This document shows positions 1 to 8,815 of a DNA stretch of 64,000 nt, one piece after another. A model generated the notes under the pieces. The model saw nothing but the letters and a program-made list of their open reading frames with translations, had not been told where the DNA came from and made no database searches. The first letter of the stretch is position 1. Each line of letters opens with the position of its first letter. A program made the position numbers and the translations under genes. Source of the DNA: Paenibacillus paeoniae (GTDB lineage: Bacteria > Bacillota > Bacilli > Paenibacillales > Paenibacillaceae); NCBI RefSeq assembly GCF_003388735.1, contig NZ_QUBQ01000002.1, positions 248,001 to 312,000 on the forward strand. The letters run 5' to 3'.

Positions 1-575
1 ATTTCTGGCGAAGATGGCATATCTCGCTTGGCACCTGGTTTCGGGAATACGTCTATATTCCGCTCGGCGGCAACAGACGCGGACTGCTTATCCAGCTTCG
101 CAACATCTTGATCGTATGGGCACTCACCGGCATCTGGCATGGCGCCAGCTGGAACTTCCTGTTCTGGGGTTTGTATTTCGGCACTGTACTGATAATCGAG
201 AAATGGTTTGCGCTAGAGCTGCTTTCGAAGCTGCCAAGATGGCTGCGCCACAGCTATGCGCTGCTGCTCATATTGATCGGCTGGGTATTCTTCGCCTTCG
301 ACAAGCTGCCGGACATGACCGCATATTTCGGCGCTATGTTCGGTGCGAACGGCAGCCCGCTCTGGGACCAGCAAACCATCTATTTGTTGTACACAAACGC
401 TATTCTGCTACTATTGCTTATCGTCGCATCGATGCAAAGGCCGCGAGGCGTCCAAGCAGATGGCACATTGCTCCATCCCATAGTGACTCTGATCTGGCAT
501 GGCGTATTGTTCCTTGTATCTGTCGCTTATTTGGTAGACGCAACCTTTAACCCATTTCTGTATTTCCGGTTCTAA
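1..575 (+). CDS. MBOAT-family O-acyltransferase, C-terminal part (AlgI-like)
   Basis: This is the 3' end of a membrane-bound O-acyltransferase; the 5' end lies before the window and the reading frame is already open at base 3. The visible N-terminal stretch reads RRWHISLGTWFREYVYIPLG, the AlgI/MBOAT signature, followed by GIWHGASW, which carries the family's invariant histidine. At least three hydrophobic membrane segments follow, ending in NPFLYFRF and a TAA stop. MBOAT proteins of this type move acetyl groups across the membrane for O-acetylation of alginate, peptidoglycan or other wall and exopolysaccharides. The next gene, 21 nt downstream on the same strand, encodes a DHHW/AlgX-like protein, the usual partner. 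The polysaccharide acceptor cannot be told from the sequence. Confidence 0.93.
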   Translation, partial: FWRRWHISLGTWFREYVYIPLGGNRRGLLIQLRNILIVWALTGIWHGASWNFLFWGLYFGTVLIIEKWFALELLSKLPRWLRHSYALLLILIGWVFFAFDKLPDMTAYFGAMFGANGSPLWDQQTIYLLYTNAILLLLLIVASMQRPRGVQADGTLLHPIVTLIWHGVLFLVSVAYLVDATFNPFLYFRF

Positions 576-596
576 CCGAGAGGGAGTTCGCTGCTT

Positions 597-1751
597 ATGA
601 AGAAAGTTATGGACGGGTTCTATACCTGGGGATTCCTATCGCTGCTTGGCATCATATCCGCGTTATTTTTCCTCTTGCCTAAGTCAGCGTTCTCTGAGAC
701 GGAGAACCGTAATTTGCAGGAAGCCCCGAAGCTGTCTGGGGAGCGGCTTTGGTCGAAGCAGTTCGCGGATGACTCCGAGCTGTTCGTGACCGATCACTTC
801 CCGTTCCGTTCCGATTGGGTGAGAGCCAAGTCTACGATGGAGCAACTCAGACTGCAGAAGGAAAACAACGGCATCTATTTGGGGAAGGACGGTTATTTGT
901 TCGAGAAGTTCGGGGAGCCGGATTTTGAGGAGCTAGGCAACTATGCGGACGCGATCAGGCAATTCGCAGACAATCATCCCAATGCCGATGTGAAGCTGTT
1001 ATTGTCGCCGAACTCGGTGGGCGTCTATCCGGAGCGTTTGCCTTGGAAAGCAGCCGCTTATCCGCAAGCGATTGTGCATGACTTTATCGAGGACAGGCTC
1101 GGGAATGATGTAGCGTTTCTGGATGGATTCGATTTCTTCAAGACGGCGAATAGTCCGGAAGAAAAGCGCGAGCTCTTTTACAAAACGGATCATCACTGGA
1201 CTTCATATGGCGCCTATCTAGCTTACAAGGCGTATGCCTCGGACATGGGCTGGAAACCACTGACGGAAGAGGAGTTCCATATCCGCACGCTTACAGATTC
1301 ATTCTTGGGCAGCTATCATACGCGGGGACAATTCGGATCGGCGAAGCCTGAATCTATTGAGGTGTACGAGCCGAAAAACAAGGTGCATTCGGAAATGTAC
1401 ATCGCCGATACGGACACGACTAAGGATAGCTTGTACGATGAGAGCTACCTTGCGAAGAAAGATAAATACGGCTACTTCCAAGGCGGTGTACATGCCCTCG
1501 TAACGGTGAAAACCGATCTCGCGCCGGATCAGGTCGATCTGGACAAGTTGCTGATCGTCAAAGATTCGTATGCGCACTCTATGCTGCCGTTTCTGACGAA
1601 CCATGTGAAGGAAATTCATATGATCGATATCCGATTTTACAATGGCAATATCGGTGACTATATGGAGCAGAATGGAATCGACGATGCACTGTTGCTGTTC
1701 AATACGTCCACTTTTGTGGGAGAGAGAAGTTTGCTGAAGCTGAAGTATTGA
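597..1751 (+). CDS. DHHW family protein (AlgJ/AlgX/SGNH-like acetyl transfer partner)
   Basis: A 384-residue protein with one N-terminal membrane segment (about residues 10-28) and an extracytoplasmic domain. It contains KTDHHWTSYGAYLAY (about residues 200-214), the DHHW motif that names the family, an upstream DHFPFR element, and a late KDSYAHSMLPF segment that supplies the likely catalytic serine region of an SGNH-like fold. These proteins act outside the membrane with an MBOAT partner in polysaccharide O-acetylation. The ATG at 597 follows a GAGAGGGA ribosome site. It follows the MBOAT gene closely and is probably co-transcribed with it. Family assignment is firm; the acetylated polymer is unknown. 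Confidence 0.9.
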   Translation: MKKVMDGFYTWGFLSLLGIISALFFLLPKSAFSETENRNLQEAPKLSGERLWSKQFADDSELFVTDHFPFRSDWVRAKSTMEQLRLQKENNGIYLGKDGYLFEKFGEPDFEELGNYADAIRQFADNHPNADVKLLLSPNSVGVYPERLPWKAAAYPQAIVHDFIEDRLGNDVAFLDGFDFFKTANSPEEKRELFYKTDHHWTSYGAYLAYKAYASDMGWKPLTEEEFHIRTLTDSFLGSYHTRGQFGSAKPESIEVYEPKNKVHSEMYIADTDTTKDSLYDESYLAKKDKYGYFQGGVHALVTVKTDLAPDQVDLDKLLIVKDSYAHSMLPFLTNHVKEIHMIDIRFYNGNIGDYMEQNGIDDALLLFNTSTFVGERSLLKLKY

Positions 1752-1842
1752 TGAGGGAGTATGCTAATATCGATAAATAAAATGAAACAGAATATGCTGA
1801 TCCAAACGGGCGCTGCGCGCGGGATAGTTCTTCCGATCGCTG

Positions 1843-1899
1843 TTGTAGACGGATTCTTTTGATTTCCTTAACCCTCATAGGGTAAGAATCCGTCTACAA
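1843..1899. repeat. Perfect 16-bp inverted repeat, possible bidirectional terminator
   Basis: Arms 1843-1858 (TTGTAGACGGATTCTT) and 1884-1899 are perfect reverse complements, and the loop contains a second small hairpin (ACCCT-CAT-AGGGT, 1871-1883). There is no T-run of the kind expected after a Rho-independent terminator on the + strand, so a terminator role for the DHHW transcript is only likely by position. Confidence 0.6.
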
Positions 1900-2207
1900 A
1901 GGCGAGCACTCCGTTTCTCCAGAACAATCCCGCACTCCACTCCACTTGCATAGCTTTTCAATTAACTTCTATTTCTTCAGTCCGAGGACTACTCTCTAAA
2001 AACCTCAACAGCCTGCTTCAATCCAATCACAAGCTCAAATCTAAACATCATGCTGCTTCTTCAAAACTGCTACTACATAAAAGTTCAACCTACTAATCAG
2101 TGCGTGACATTCATGCTAACAATCAATGGCGGTTAAATTCTACGAAAATGCCAGTTTTATAGCGGTTTGTCATAGCCATTTTCACATCGGCGAGGGCAAC
2201 TCATGCC

Positions 2208-2394
2208 CTAATGGTCACCGTCGTCCGTTATAAGCGAAAATGCAGCGAAATGAGACTATAACGGTCACGGATGCCCCTTATAAGCTGAAAAAGGGGCGAT
2301 TGCGAGGAAAACGTGTTCTAATGGCCGCGGATGTCCATTAGAACCGGGATTATGTAAAAATCAACCTCTAAAGGTCAGCGGTGACCGTTAGAGG
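2208..2394. repeat. Four-unit array of degenerate hairpin repeats (family 1)
   Basis: Units at 2208-2234, 2256-2284, 2315-2344 and 2365-2394 align on a shared core close to CTAAnGGtCacgGatgnCCnTTA. Each is an imperfect palindrome. Unit 3 has a perfect 10-bp stem (GTTCTAATGG with CCATTAGAAC) and unit 4 pairs CCTCTAA with TTAGAGG. The outer arms differ between units but remain self-complementary within each unit, which points to selection on folding or to a mobile hairpin element. Spacing is roughly 50-60 nt. Confidence 0.7.
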
Positions 2395-2657
2395 TAAGTC
2401 CTTTCCGTATTTGGAAGACAACCTATCTTTCGTCGTTAGGGTAGACGGTTTCTGCATCGGTCTATTCCTCTCTTGTTGTTGGGCAGGACGTTCAACCATA
2501 CAGGATTAACAGCTGTTTTTCCGTTTTCAACCTTGGTTTATTTCGTCAAGTACTGATTTCTATTTTGAGCCACATTAAAACCTCTGAAACTTCAAAGTGC
2601 TACTTCATCAAACCTCAGCTTCTTCAAATCTACTACTACGTTATAACAACTATTGCG

Positions 2658-3536
2658 TCAAAACAATTCCAACTGCTCCGGACCGGGCGGTGGAGAGTAA
2701 AAGGGCTCTCTGCCATCCGGTCTTGTTAGTCCCAGCATCGTCATCATCGTCTTGGCGTTGCCTGCGGCGTGACCGCCTGAGTTGTTGTTGAAGATGACCG
2801 CGATATCGCGACTTTGCTGAAGCAGGCTCTCCAGCTTCTCCCGCCATTCCGACAGCTCCGCGTCGGAATAATGATAGAGATATCGCACCTCACGCCAATT
2901 AGGACCGCCGCCATTGTTCCAGTTCGCCGCGTTGCGGCCATGGAAACGAACAATGGAGACCTCCCTGTCTGTCGCCTCCAGCACGGTCGGGATGCTGCCA
3001 ATGCCCGCTTGGGGCTCGTCGCAAATGCTGTGTATCCAGCCTTCCTCCCGCATGAACTGAAGCGTCCGCTCCTTCATGCCCGCCTCGAACCAGCTCTGAT
3101 GGCGAAATTCCAACGCACATGGAATGCCTTCCATCCTACGCTTCATCTCACGTAACAGCTTCACGTTAGCGCTAATGCAATCGAACCACGGCGGATATTG
3201 AAATAATGCTGCAGTCAGCCTTCCCGCCTCCATAGCCGGTTCCAGCATCCGGCGGAAAGCTTCAGCCATAGCGTCAGGATCGTCTCCCTTAGGCGCAGGG
3301 CCTCGCAGATGGCCTGTCATCCCCTGGTACGCCTTGACAACGAATCGAAGACTGTCTGGCGTTCCGTTCACCCAAGATTCGAACCGCTCCCGCGGCTGAA
3401 TCGCGTAAAAGGTGCTGTCCACCTCTACTACCGGAAAGTGGCTTCCATATATATTCAGCTTCTCGCCCGGCTTCGTGCCCTCCGGATATAACGAGTCGTG
3501 ATCTCCCCAGCCTGCAAGTCCAATTCCTATACTCAT
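2658..3536 (-). CDS. DUF72 domain-containing protein (YecE family)
   Basis: A 292-residue soluble protein starting MSIGIGLAGWGDHDSLYP, the typical start of the DUF72/YecE family, whose fold is a TIM barrel. Further family-like stretches are VEVDSTFYAIQ (about residues 38-48), the CALEFRHQSW region (about residues 137-146) and VSIVRFHGRNAANW (about residues 193-206). A GGAGG ribosome site precedes the ATG. The biochemical role of the family is not established. It stands alone, downstream of a sensor kinase gene on the same strand and separated from it by about 100 nt, so it could be the tail of that operon. Length is normal for the family. Confidence 0.88.
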   Translation of the reverse strand: MSIGIGLAGWGDHDSLYPEGTKPGEKLNIYGSHFPVVEVDSTFYAIQPRERFESWVNGTPDSLRFVVKAYQGMTGHLRGPAPKGDDPDAMAEAFRRMLEPAMEAGRLTAALFQYPPWFDCISANVKLLREMKRRMEGIPCALEFRHQSWFEAGMKERTLQFMREEGWIHSICDEPQAGIGSIPTVLEATDREVSIVRFHGRNAANWNNGGGPNWREVRYLYHYSDAELSEWREKLESLLQQSRDIAVIFNNNSGGHAAGNAKTMMTMLGLTRPDGREPFYSPPPGPEQLELF

Positions 3537-3637
3537 AGCTGCCTCCTACAATCACCGGTAAGCGGAGAATGCGGGCCATTCGGTCCTTCCTCCATGCCGT
3601 TGTCTTTCTTTCATCATGAAGGAAGGTCAGGCATATT

Positions 3638-5395
3638 TCAAGCGGTCTCGTCCTGTCTGCTCAGCGGTACGGATATGCGGACCGCCGTGCCGCCCCCGTA
3701 GACGCTTCCGATCGTGACGCCGTATTGCTCTCCGTAATGCAGCTTGATTCGATCATCTACATTGCGGATGCCATATCCGATTCGAGTATCGTCATTGGAC
3801 CAAATGTGATCCACGGTCTCCGGCTTCATCCCGATTCCGTCATCCACAACCGCAAACACCAGCTCTCCATTATGTACGTGCGCGCATACCTTGATATAAA
3901 TGCGAGGCTGGTACAGCGCATGCTCCAGCACATTTTCGATAAAGGGCTGCAGGATAAGCTTCACCGTCCGGTAACCATACACTTCGGCGCTTATATCGAA
4001 CATGACGTCCAGACGACTGCCGTATTTGATTTGTTGTATGGCAATATAGGCTTGCGCCTGCTCGATCTCAAGCTGAGCCGGAATAATAAATTTGCCGTTA
4101 TTCAGCGTCAATCGGTAGAACTTCGCAAGTCCCATTACCATCTGATCCAGCTTGCCGATCTCGCCAAGCTTGCCCAGCCTGCTAATGGAGGATAACGTAT
4201 TATACAGAAAATGTGGATTGATTTGCGCCTGAAGCGCCTTCAGTTCCGCGCCTTTCTTCTCCATCTGTACCACATACACTTCTTTTATAAGTGTATTGAT
4301 ATAGCCGCCCATCTCGTTAAACGCTTCAGCGATATAATAAAACTCGTCATTGCCGCTGTACTGAATCCGTTTATTGAACCGCCCTTCCCGGAACGCATTA
4401 AGAGATTGAATGATCTTGGTGATGCGTACCGTCAAAAATTTCGATACGACCAAACTGCTCACCGCCAGCATAATAAAGCTGCCGATACAGATCAGAATCG
4501 TCATCATCTTCACTTTCCCGATCTGCTTCTCCAATTGAACATCGGGGACGAGGGCAACCATCGTCCAATCGATATCAGGGAGCTCCAAGCGAATGGACAG
4601 ATTATCCTTCTCCCATTCCGGATTCCACTTCTGCAGCAGCGGATAATCCTGGCTGTTAGGCGCGGAAGCATAGATCACTTCATCCCACTCGTTGAGGACA
4701 AGCACAGCGCTATTTTCACCAAGCTTCTCGTAATGGACACCGCTGAGCAGCTGATTGATTTTGGTCACGACCCGCATAAAGCCGATCTGACCGCGCTTCT
4801 GGTAGTCATACAGGCGCCTCATTAAAGACAAGTTGCCTACGAGACGGTCCTCTTCTATTTGCTGCCAGTACTGAGAGCTGTCGATTTCTCCCGCATCCAT
4901 GCTGGGCAGTGCCTTATACCAATACTTGTCCTCTATCCGATTTAGATGCAACAGCTCAAAGGTCTCCATCCGCTGCAGCGGATCAGCTCCCGGTGGATGC
5001 AGCGCATACATCTCCGGGAATTCCTTATTGCTGATATAGACTCGAAGAAGCGCCTGATGAGGCGTCAGATTAACTGCATTTTGCAGCTTGGGCTCTATCG
5101 ACTTGATCGTCGTATTGTAAATAGCCCAGCCGTTATTTCTCAATCTCAAATCTTCCTGCAACGCGAAATCCCAATAGATTTGATCAGACGTCCGGCTAAG
5201 GAGCTGAAAACGGAAAAGTACATTCTCTTTTGTCTGCTGCAGTGTGCCCTCTATGGAGGAAGCGGCCTGCTCCCTAATCGACTTCACCGATGTCGTATAA
5301 GCGTAATACCCGATAATCATGACCGGAATCAATGCCATCATTAAGTAGGAGACCATTAGCTTGTATCCGAACGGCAAGTTTGGCTTCTTCTTCAA
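3638..5395 (-). CDS. YesM-type sensor histidine kinase
   Basis: A 585-residue membrane kinase. Membrane segments at about 13-33 and 296-318 flank an extracellular sensing domain of about 260 residues. A HAMP region follows (about 318-370), then a His_kinase domain with the phospho-acceptor His394 in QINPHFLYNTL, and an HATPase domain with the N-box around LQPFIENVLEHA and DDGIGM at 518-523. The start is TTG, set by AGGAGG 8 nt upstream. It lies last in a minus-strand operon after permease, permease, binding protein and response regulator (gap to the regulator 27 nt). It should sense the sugar or its binding protein outside and phosphorylate the regulator at 5423-6982. Ligand unknown. Confidence 0.95.
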   Translation of the reverse strand: MKKKPNLPFGYKLMVSYLMMALIPVMIIGYYAYTTSVKSIREQAASSIEGTLQQTKENVLFRFQLLSRTSDQIYWDFALQEDLRLRNNGWAIYNTTIKSIEPKLQNAVNLTPHQALLRVYISNKEFPEMYALHPPGADPLQRMETFELLHLNRIEDKYWYKALPSMDAGEIDSSQYWQQIEEDRLVGNLSLMRRLYDYQKRGQIGFMRVVTKINQLLSGVHYEKLGENSAVLVLNEWDEVIYASAPNSQDYPLLQKWNPEWEKDNLSIRLELPDIDWTMVALVPDVQLEKQIGKVKMMTILICIGSFIMLAVSSLVVSKFLTVRITKIIQSLNAFREGRFNKRIQYSGNDEFYYIAEAFNEMGGYINTLIKEVYVVQMEKKGAELKALQAQINPHFLYNTLSSISRLGKLGEIGKLDQMVMGLAKFYRLTLNNGKFIIPAQLEIEQAQAYIAIQQIKYGSRLDVMFDISAEVYGYRTVKLILQPFIENVLEHALYQPRIYIKVCAHVHNGELVFAVVDDGIGMKPETVDHIWSNDDTRIGYGIRNVDDRIKLHYGEQYGVTIGSVYGGGTAVRISVPLSRQDETA

Positions 5396-5422
5396 GGCAT
5401 ATGCCTCCTAATCACATAGATG

Positions 5423-6982
5423 CTAGAGATGCTTCCGGTATTCGCCAGGCGTCATGCCGGTATAATCCTTGAACTGCTTGCCGAAGTGGGCGAGCGTGCC
5501 GGAGCCAACCCGATCGGCTACTTCATACACCTTTTTGCCCGTATCGGCCAGCAGCCGTTTCGCCAGTTCCATTCGCTTGCGCATCAAGTAATCGCTGAAC
5601 AGCTCGCCCGTCTCCTCCTTGAAGAGATGGCCCAAGTAATTTGGGGAAAACGAAAAAGCCTGCGCAACCTCCTTAAGCGAGATACTCTCTCCCAGCCGTT
5701 GATCGATATAGTTCTGGATTTGTCCGATCAGCTTGACGTTTTTCCGCTGTCTCTTATTATGGAGCTGCTCAGACAGCTCAAATATTTTCCGCCTCAGCCA
5801 GGAATGGATATCGTCGATGGTCTCGAATTCGAACAGTTTATCCAGCGCAAATCCGTTTTGTCCGGTTATTGAAAACAAGCTTTCATTCAAGCTATTCAAA
5901 TAGCCGTCTAATCGACTGATGACAAAAAAGGAATAATTGCGCACCGCCGACGGGTTTTTAATATTTTTGACCTGCTGGAACAAGTCCTCCATACAATCGA
6001 CGATACGCACTAGCTCGTATTGCGTCATTGCCGCAAACAAGGCATCTACGGTCGTCTCAATATTTAATACGCTCTCCCGCGCTTCTTCTTTAGTCGTCGA
6101 GTAAGCTATGATTTTCCCTTTGCCCTGGAACATCTTCATGGAGAGTGCTTTGGTCGCTTCTTCATATGACAGATGAAGCCGCTCAAGCTCCTCTACCGCT
6201 TGTCCCAATCCAATCGTCAAGGTTGCATTATGGCTAGCAGACAGCTCTTCCATCATCCTCTCCAACATCGCCGTATCATGCGACTCTTCCATCACAACTG
6301 CAAGCCGTCGCGAGGATTGGCGACAGTACATCTCCAGTCCATTCCTGGAACATAGTGAAGTAAGGGCTACCAGAAGTTCCGCCTGAGCGGCTTCCGAATG
6401 CTGACTCTCTGTACGCCAATCCTTTTCTTCAATCTCGATAATGGCTGCCCTCAAACTGCCGACCTGTACACCCAAGCGGAACTGCGCCATGAGCTCAATG
6501 ACAGCATCTCGGTCCGGCGTACCTTCCAGGCATCGCTCCAGTAGTTCGTTTTTTAAATACACCATGGATTGCTGGATGGAGTGCTCGCGCTGCTGCTGCC
6601 GATTTTCTCCGTCCAGCGTTGAACGGACCGATTGCAGCGCACCTAATAGCTCGTCATCGTTAATGGGCTTGAGAACATAGCCGCTGGCCTTCATAGACAA
6701 TGCTTGTTTGGCATATTGAAAATCCTCATAACCGCTGATGAACAATATTTTCAGATTAGGATGAAGGCGCTGGGCTTTACTCGCCAGCTCCAGACCCGAC
6801 ATAATCGGCATCCGAATATCGGAGACAAGCACGTCGACCTCGTTCTCTTCCAAATATTGAAGTGCCGAGAAGCCGTCAGGACAAGCTGCTTTTACTTCCA
6901 TATGCAGCTCCTTCCAGGGTACAAGCCTTTGAATGCCGGTCAGCTCCAATTCCTCGTCATCTACTAGTACGACTCTGTACAT
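5423..6982 (-). CDS. YesN-type response regulator, REC plus AraC DNA-binding domain
   Basis: A 519-residue regulator. The receiver domain starts MYRVVLVDDEE and has phospho-acceptor Asp55 in VLVSDIRMP. A long central linker domain (about 130-400) follows, and the C-terminus is an AraC-type double helix-turn-helix (about 415-515, with LKEVAQAFSFSPNYLGHLFK). I place the start at 6982, not at an in-frame ATG 36 nt upstream, because GGGAGGAG sits 4 nt before this ATG. The gene is in an operon with the kinase at 3638. A hairpin terminator lies between it and the binding-protein gene upstream. It most likely activates its own sugar-uptake operon. Confidence 0.95.
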   Translation of the reverse strand: MYRVVLVDDEELELTGIQRLVPWKELHMEVKAACPDGFSALQYLEENEVDVLVSDIRMPIMSGLELASKAQRLHPNLKILFISGYEDFQYAKQALSMKASGYVLKPINDDELLGALQSVRSTLDGENRQQQREHSIQQSMVYLKNELLERCLEGTPDRDAVIELMAQFRLGVQVGSLRAAIIEIEEKDWRTESQHSEAAQAELLVALTSLCSRNGLEMYCRQSSRRLAVVMEESHDTAMLERMMEELSASHNATLTIGLGQAVEELERLHLSYEEATKALSMKMFQGKGKIIAYSTTKEEARESVLNIETTVDALFAAMTQYELVRIVDCMEDLFQQVKNIKNPSAVRNYSFFVISRLDGYLNSLNESLFSITGQNGFALDKLFEFETIDDIHSWLRRKIFELSEQLHNKRQRKNVKLIGQIQNYIDQRLGESISLKEVAQAFSFSPNYLGHLFKEETGELFSDYLMRKRMELAKRLLADTGKKVYEVADRVGSGTLAHFGKQFKDYTGMTPGEYRKHL

Positions 6983-7016
6983 GTTCTCCTCCCGCCTTTC
7001 GGACATCATGGAACGC

Positions 7017-7066
7017 AAAAGCCCAAGAAGAGGATATACGTCGCCGTATATCCTCTTGCTATGGGC
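7017..7066 (-). terminator. Hairpin terminator between binding-protein and regulator genes
   Basis: Arms AAGAGGATATAC (7028-7039) and 7046-7057 are perfectly complementary, and outer arms GCCCA (7021-7025) and TGGGC (7062-7066) extend the stem. Read on the minus strand it is followed by TTTT. It sits just after the binding-protein stop codon, so it probably lowers expression of the downstream regulator and kinase relative to the transport proteins. Confidence 0.75.
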
Positions 7067-7075
7067 TAATCCTGC

Positions 7076-8734
7076 TTATTTGCCGCTCATCTTCGCAAGA
7101 TTCTCTTGCCATACTTTCGTTCTGAAGTCGAGCACCTTGTCGTAGCCAAGGCCATTCGTGTCCTTCTTCGCAGCCTCAATGAAGTTCAGCACTTCGCTAT
7201 CACTCTTCGCGAACAGCATCTTGCCGAAATATTCTTTTGCAAGATCATTCACTTGTTGAAGAATGATGCCTTCATCCGTATCCGGAGCTGGATCGATGTT
7301 GTTGAATTGAGTATTGTTATGCGACGTCTTCCAAGCTACATTGAGCTGGGCGACAGCACCCCAATTACGCTGCTCTTCAGGCAGATTGGCTTCGATCTTG
7401 GACTTCGTCGTATCGACATACGTTGCATTGCCTGCCCATACGTAAGCTTCCAGCTTATCCTTGTCCTTCTCTTCTTGCGGTGTAGAGAACCACTTGTCAT
7501 TCGGGATTGGCGCGCCTTCTCCGTCCACTTCATCCCAATAAGAGCCTGGAGGGCCGAAGAACATAATGCGCTGTCCTTCCTCTCCCGTCAGCCAGTCCAG
7601 ATAAGCAAAGATAGCTTCCGGATTTGCTGCGTTTGTTGTAATGACGTTTACGTTCCAACCGAGTGCGTTATATCCGTTTGGATATACTTTGTTTTTGTCC
7701 ACGCCTGGCTTGATAAGCGGCCATATAAATTCATAGGCTGCTGTAGGATCTGTACTTCTTAAAGCGTTATGGCCTTCGCGACCCAAGTTCGTTGCATTGC
7801 CGCCGACAAATACGGCTACTCTGCCCGTCGCCAGCTTTTCTTTGACCTGATCTTCTTTCTGTGTAAGAGCATCTTGCGTGATCAATCCTTCACGGAACAG
7901 CTGACTTGCGTATGTCATCGTTTCTTTGTAGGCGTCGTTATCATAAATCGTAACGAGTTTATCGCCTTGTGTAAAGGCTTTCATATAACTGAATTGGCTT
8001 GGGTGGTCATTCGCGAAACCTGCGAACATAACCTCAACGCCCTGACCTTCGCGGCCGACTTCCAGAGGAATGACCTCCGGATGCGTTTCTTGTACTTTTT
8101 TCAGATAGGCATGCAAGTCGTCGAACGTCTCCAGCTTAGGTCTACCAAGCTCATCATAAATTTTCTTATTGACGAACCAGCCGTCATTGCCTGTCGGTGC
8201 TGCTGTATACCAGTTCGGGAATTGATAGATTTTGCCGTCAGGCGAGCGCAGCATATTCAGCGTCTCTTCCCCGGCCCATTTCTTCAAGTTCGGATATTTA
8301 TCAATAAAATCGTCAAGCGGTACGAGCGCGCCTGCCTGACGAAGACGTTCCACATCAGGGCCGCGATCCATCATCATTGCATCTGGCAGCTCTTTGGAAG
8401 CAATCATCGTACTCAGCTTCTGGGCAGCAGCGCCGCCGGATTGAATCGGTTCAACTGAGACATGCAGGTTTTCCTGCACCCACTTGCTATTCGGACTCGC
8501 GCCCCATGGCTCTGTTGTCCACCAGTCATAATTGACATAGTACGTAAAGGTAAATGGCGTTTCTCCGAAATGGAATCCATCCGGCTTTTGATCCGTTTGC
8601 TCACCCTTATTCGTTCCTGTGTTCGTCCCGCCTGTCTTCACCGGCTCGCTTTTCCCTGCGCAGCCGCTAAGAGCCAGTGCTCCAGCCAACGCAAGTGTGA
8701 ACACGCCGGAGAGCAGTTTCTTTGACCTCTTCAT
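7076..8734 (-). CDS. Extracellular solute-binding lipoprotein (LplA-like, sugar ABC transporter)
   Basis: A 552-residue lipoprotein. The signal sequence MKRSKKLLSGVFTLALAGA ends in a LSGC lipobox with the acylated Cys at about residue 25, and a Gly/Thr-rich tether follows. Length and motifs (for example WFVNKKIYDELG and GWNVNVITTNAANPEAIFAYLDWL) fit the large LplA/YtcQ group of Paenibacillus and Bacillus sugar-binding proteins. It should capture an oligosaccharide on the outer face of the membrane and deliver it to the two permeases encoded just upstream in the same operon. GGGGAGG precedes the ATG. No ATPase gene is present; such systems usually share an MsmX/MsmK-type ATPase encoded elsewhere. 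Substrate not determinable. Confidence 0.93.
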   Translation of the reverse strand: MKRSKKLLSGVFTLALAGALALSGCAGKSEPVKTGGTNTGTNKGEQTDQKPDGFHFGETPFTFTYYVNYDWWTTEPWGASPNSKWVQENLHVSVEPIQSGGAAAQKLSTMIASKELPDAMMMDRGPDVERLRQAGALVPLDDFIDKYPNLKKWAGEETLNMLRSPDGKIYQFPNWYTAAPTGNDGWFVNKKIYDELGRPKLETFDDLHAYLKKVQETHPEVIPLEVGREGQGVEVMFAGFANDHPSQFSYMKAFTQGDKLVTIYDNDAYKETMTYASQLFREGLITQDALTQKEDQVKEKLATGRVAVFVGGNATNLGREGHNALRSTDPTAAYEFIWPLIKPGVDKNKVYPNGYNALGWNVNVITTNAANPEAIFAYLDWLTGEEGQRIMFFGPPGSYWDEVDGEGAPIPNDKWFSTPQEEKDKDKLEAYVWAGNATYVDTTKSKIEANLPEEQRNWGAVAQLNVAWKTSHNNTQFNNIDPAPDTDEGIILQQVNDLAKEYFGKMLFAKSDSEVLNFIEAAKKDTNGLGYDKVLDFRTKVWQENLAKMSGK

Positions 8735-8815
8735 TCAGATGAACCTCCCCTAATGATAAATATTCAATCTATATTCATCTCCACCGAACGGCAAAGTCGA
8801 ATAACGCATACACGC

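Larger units (their letters stand above)
1752..2657. other. 900-nt gene-free stretch with hairpins and repeat array
   Basis: No convincing coding sequence on either strand. It holds a perfect 16-bp inverted repeat (1843-1899) and an array of four related hairpin units (2208-2394), described separately. From about 2400 to 2657 I see nothing beyond AT-rich sequence. It lies between the ends of convergent genes (DHHW gene on +, DUF72 gene on -), so it need not hold a promoter. Confidence 0.7.

Noticed and set aside
2208..2394. CRISPR array
   Set aside because: Units are degenerate palindromes with varying arms and irregular spacing, not identical repeats with unique spacers, and no cas gene is present.
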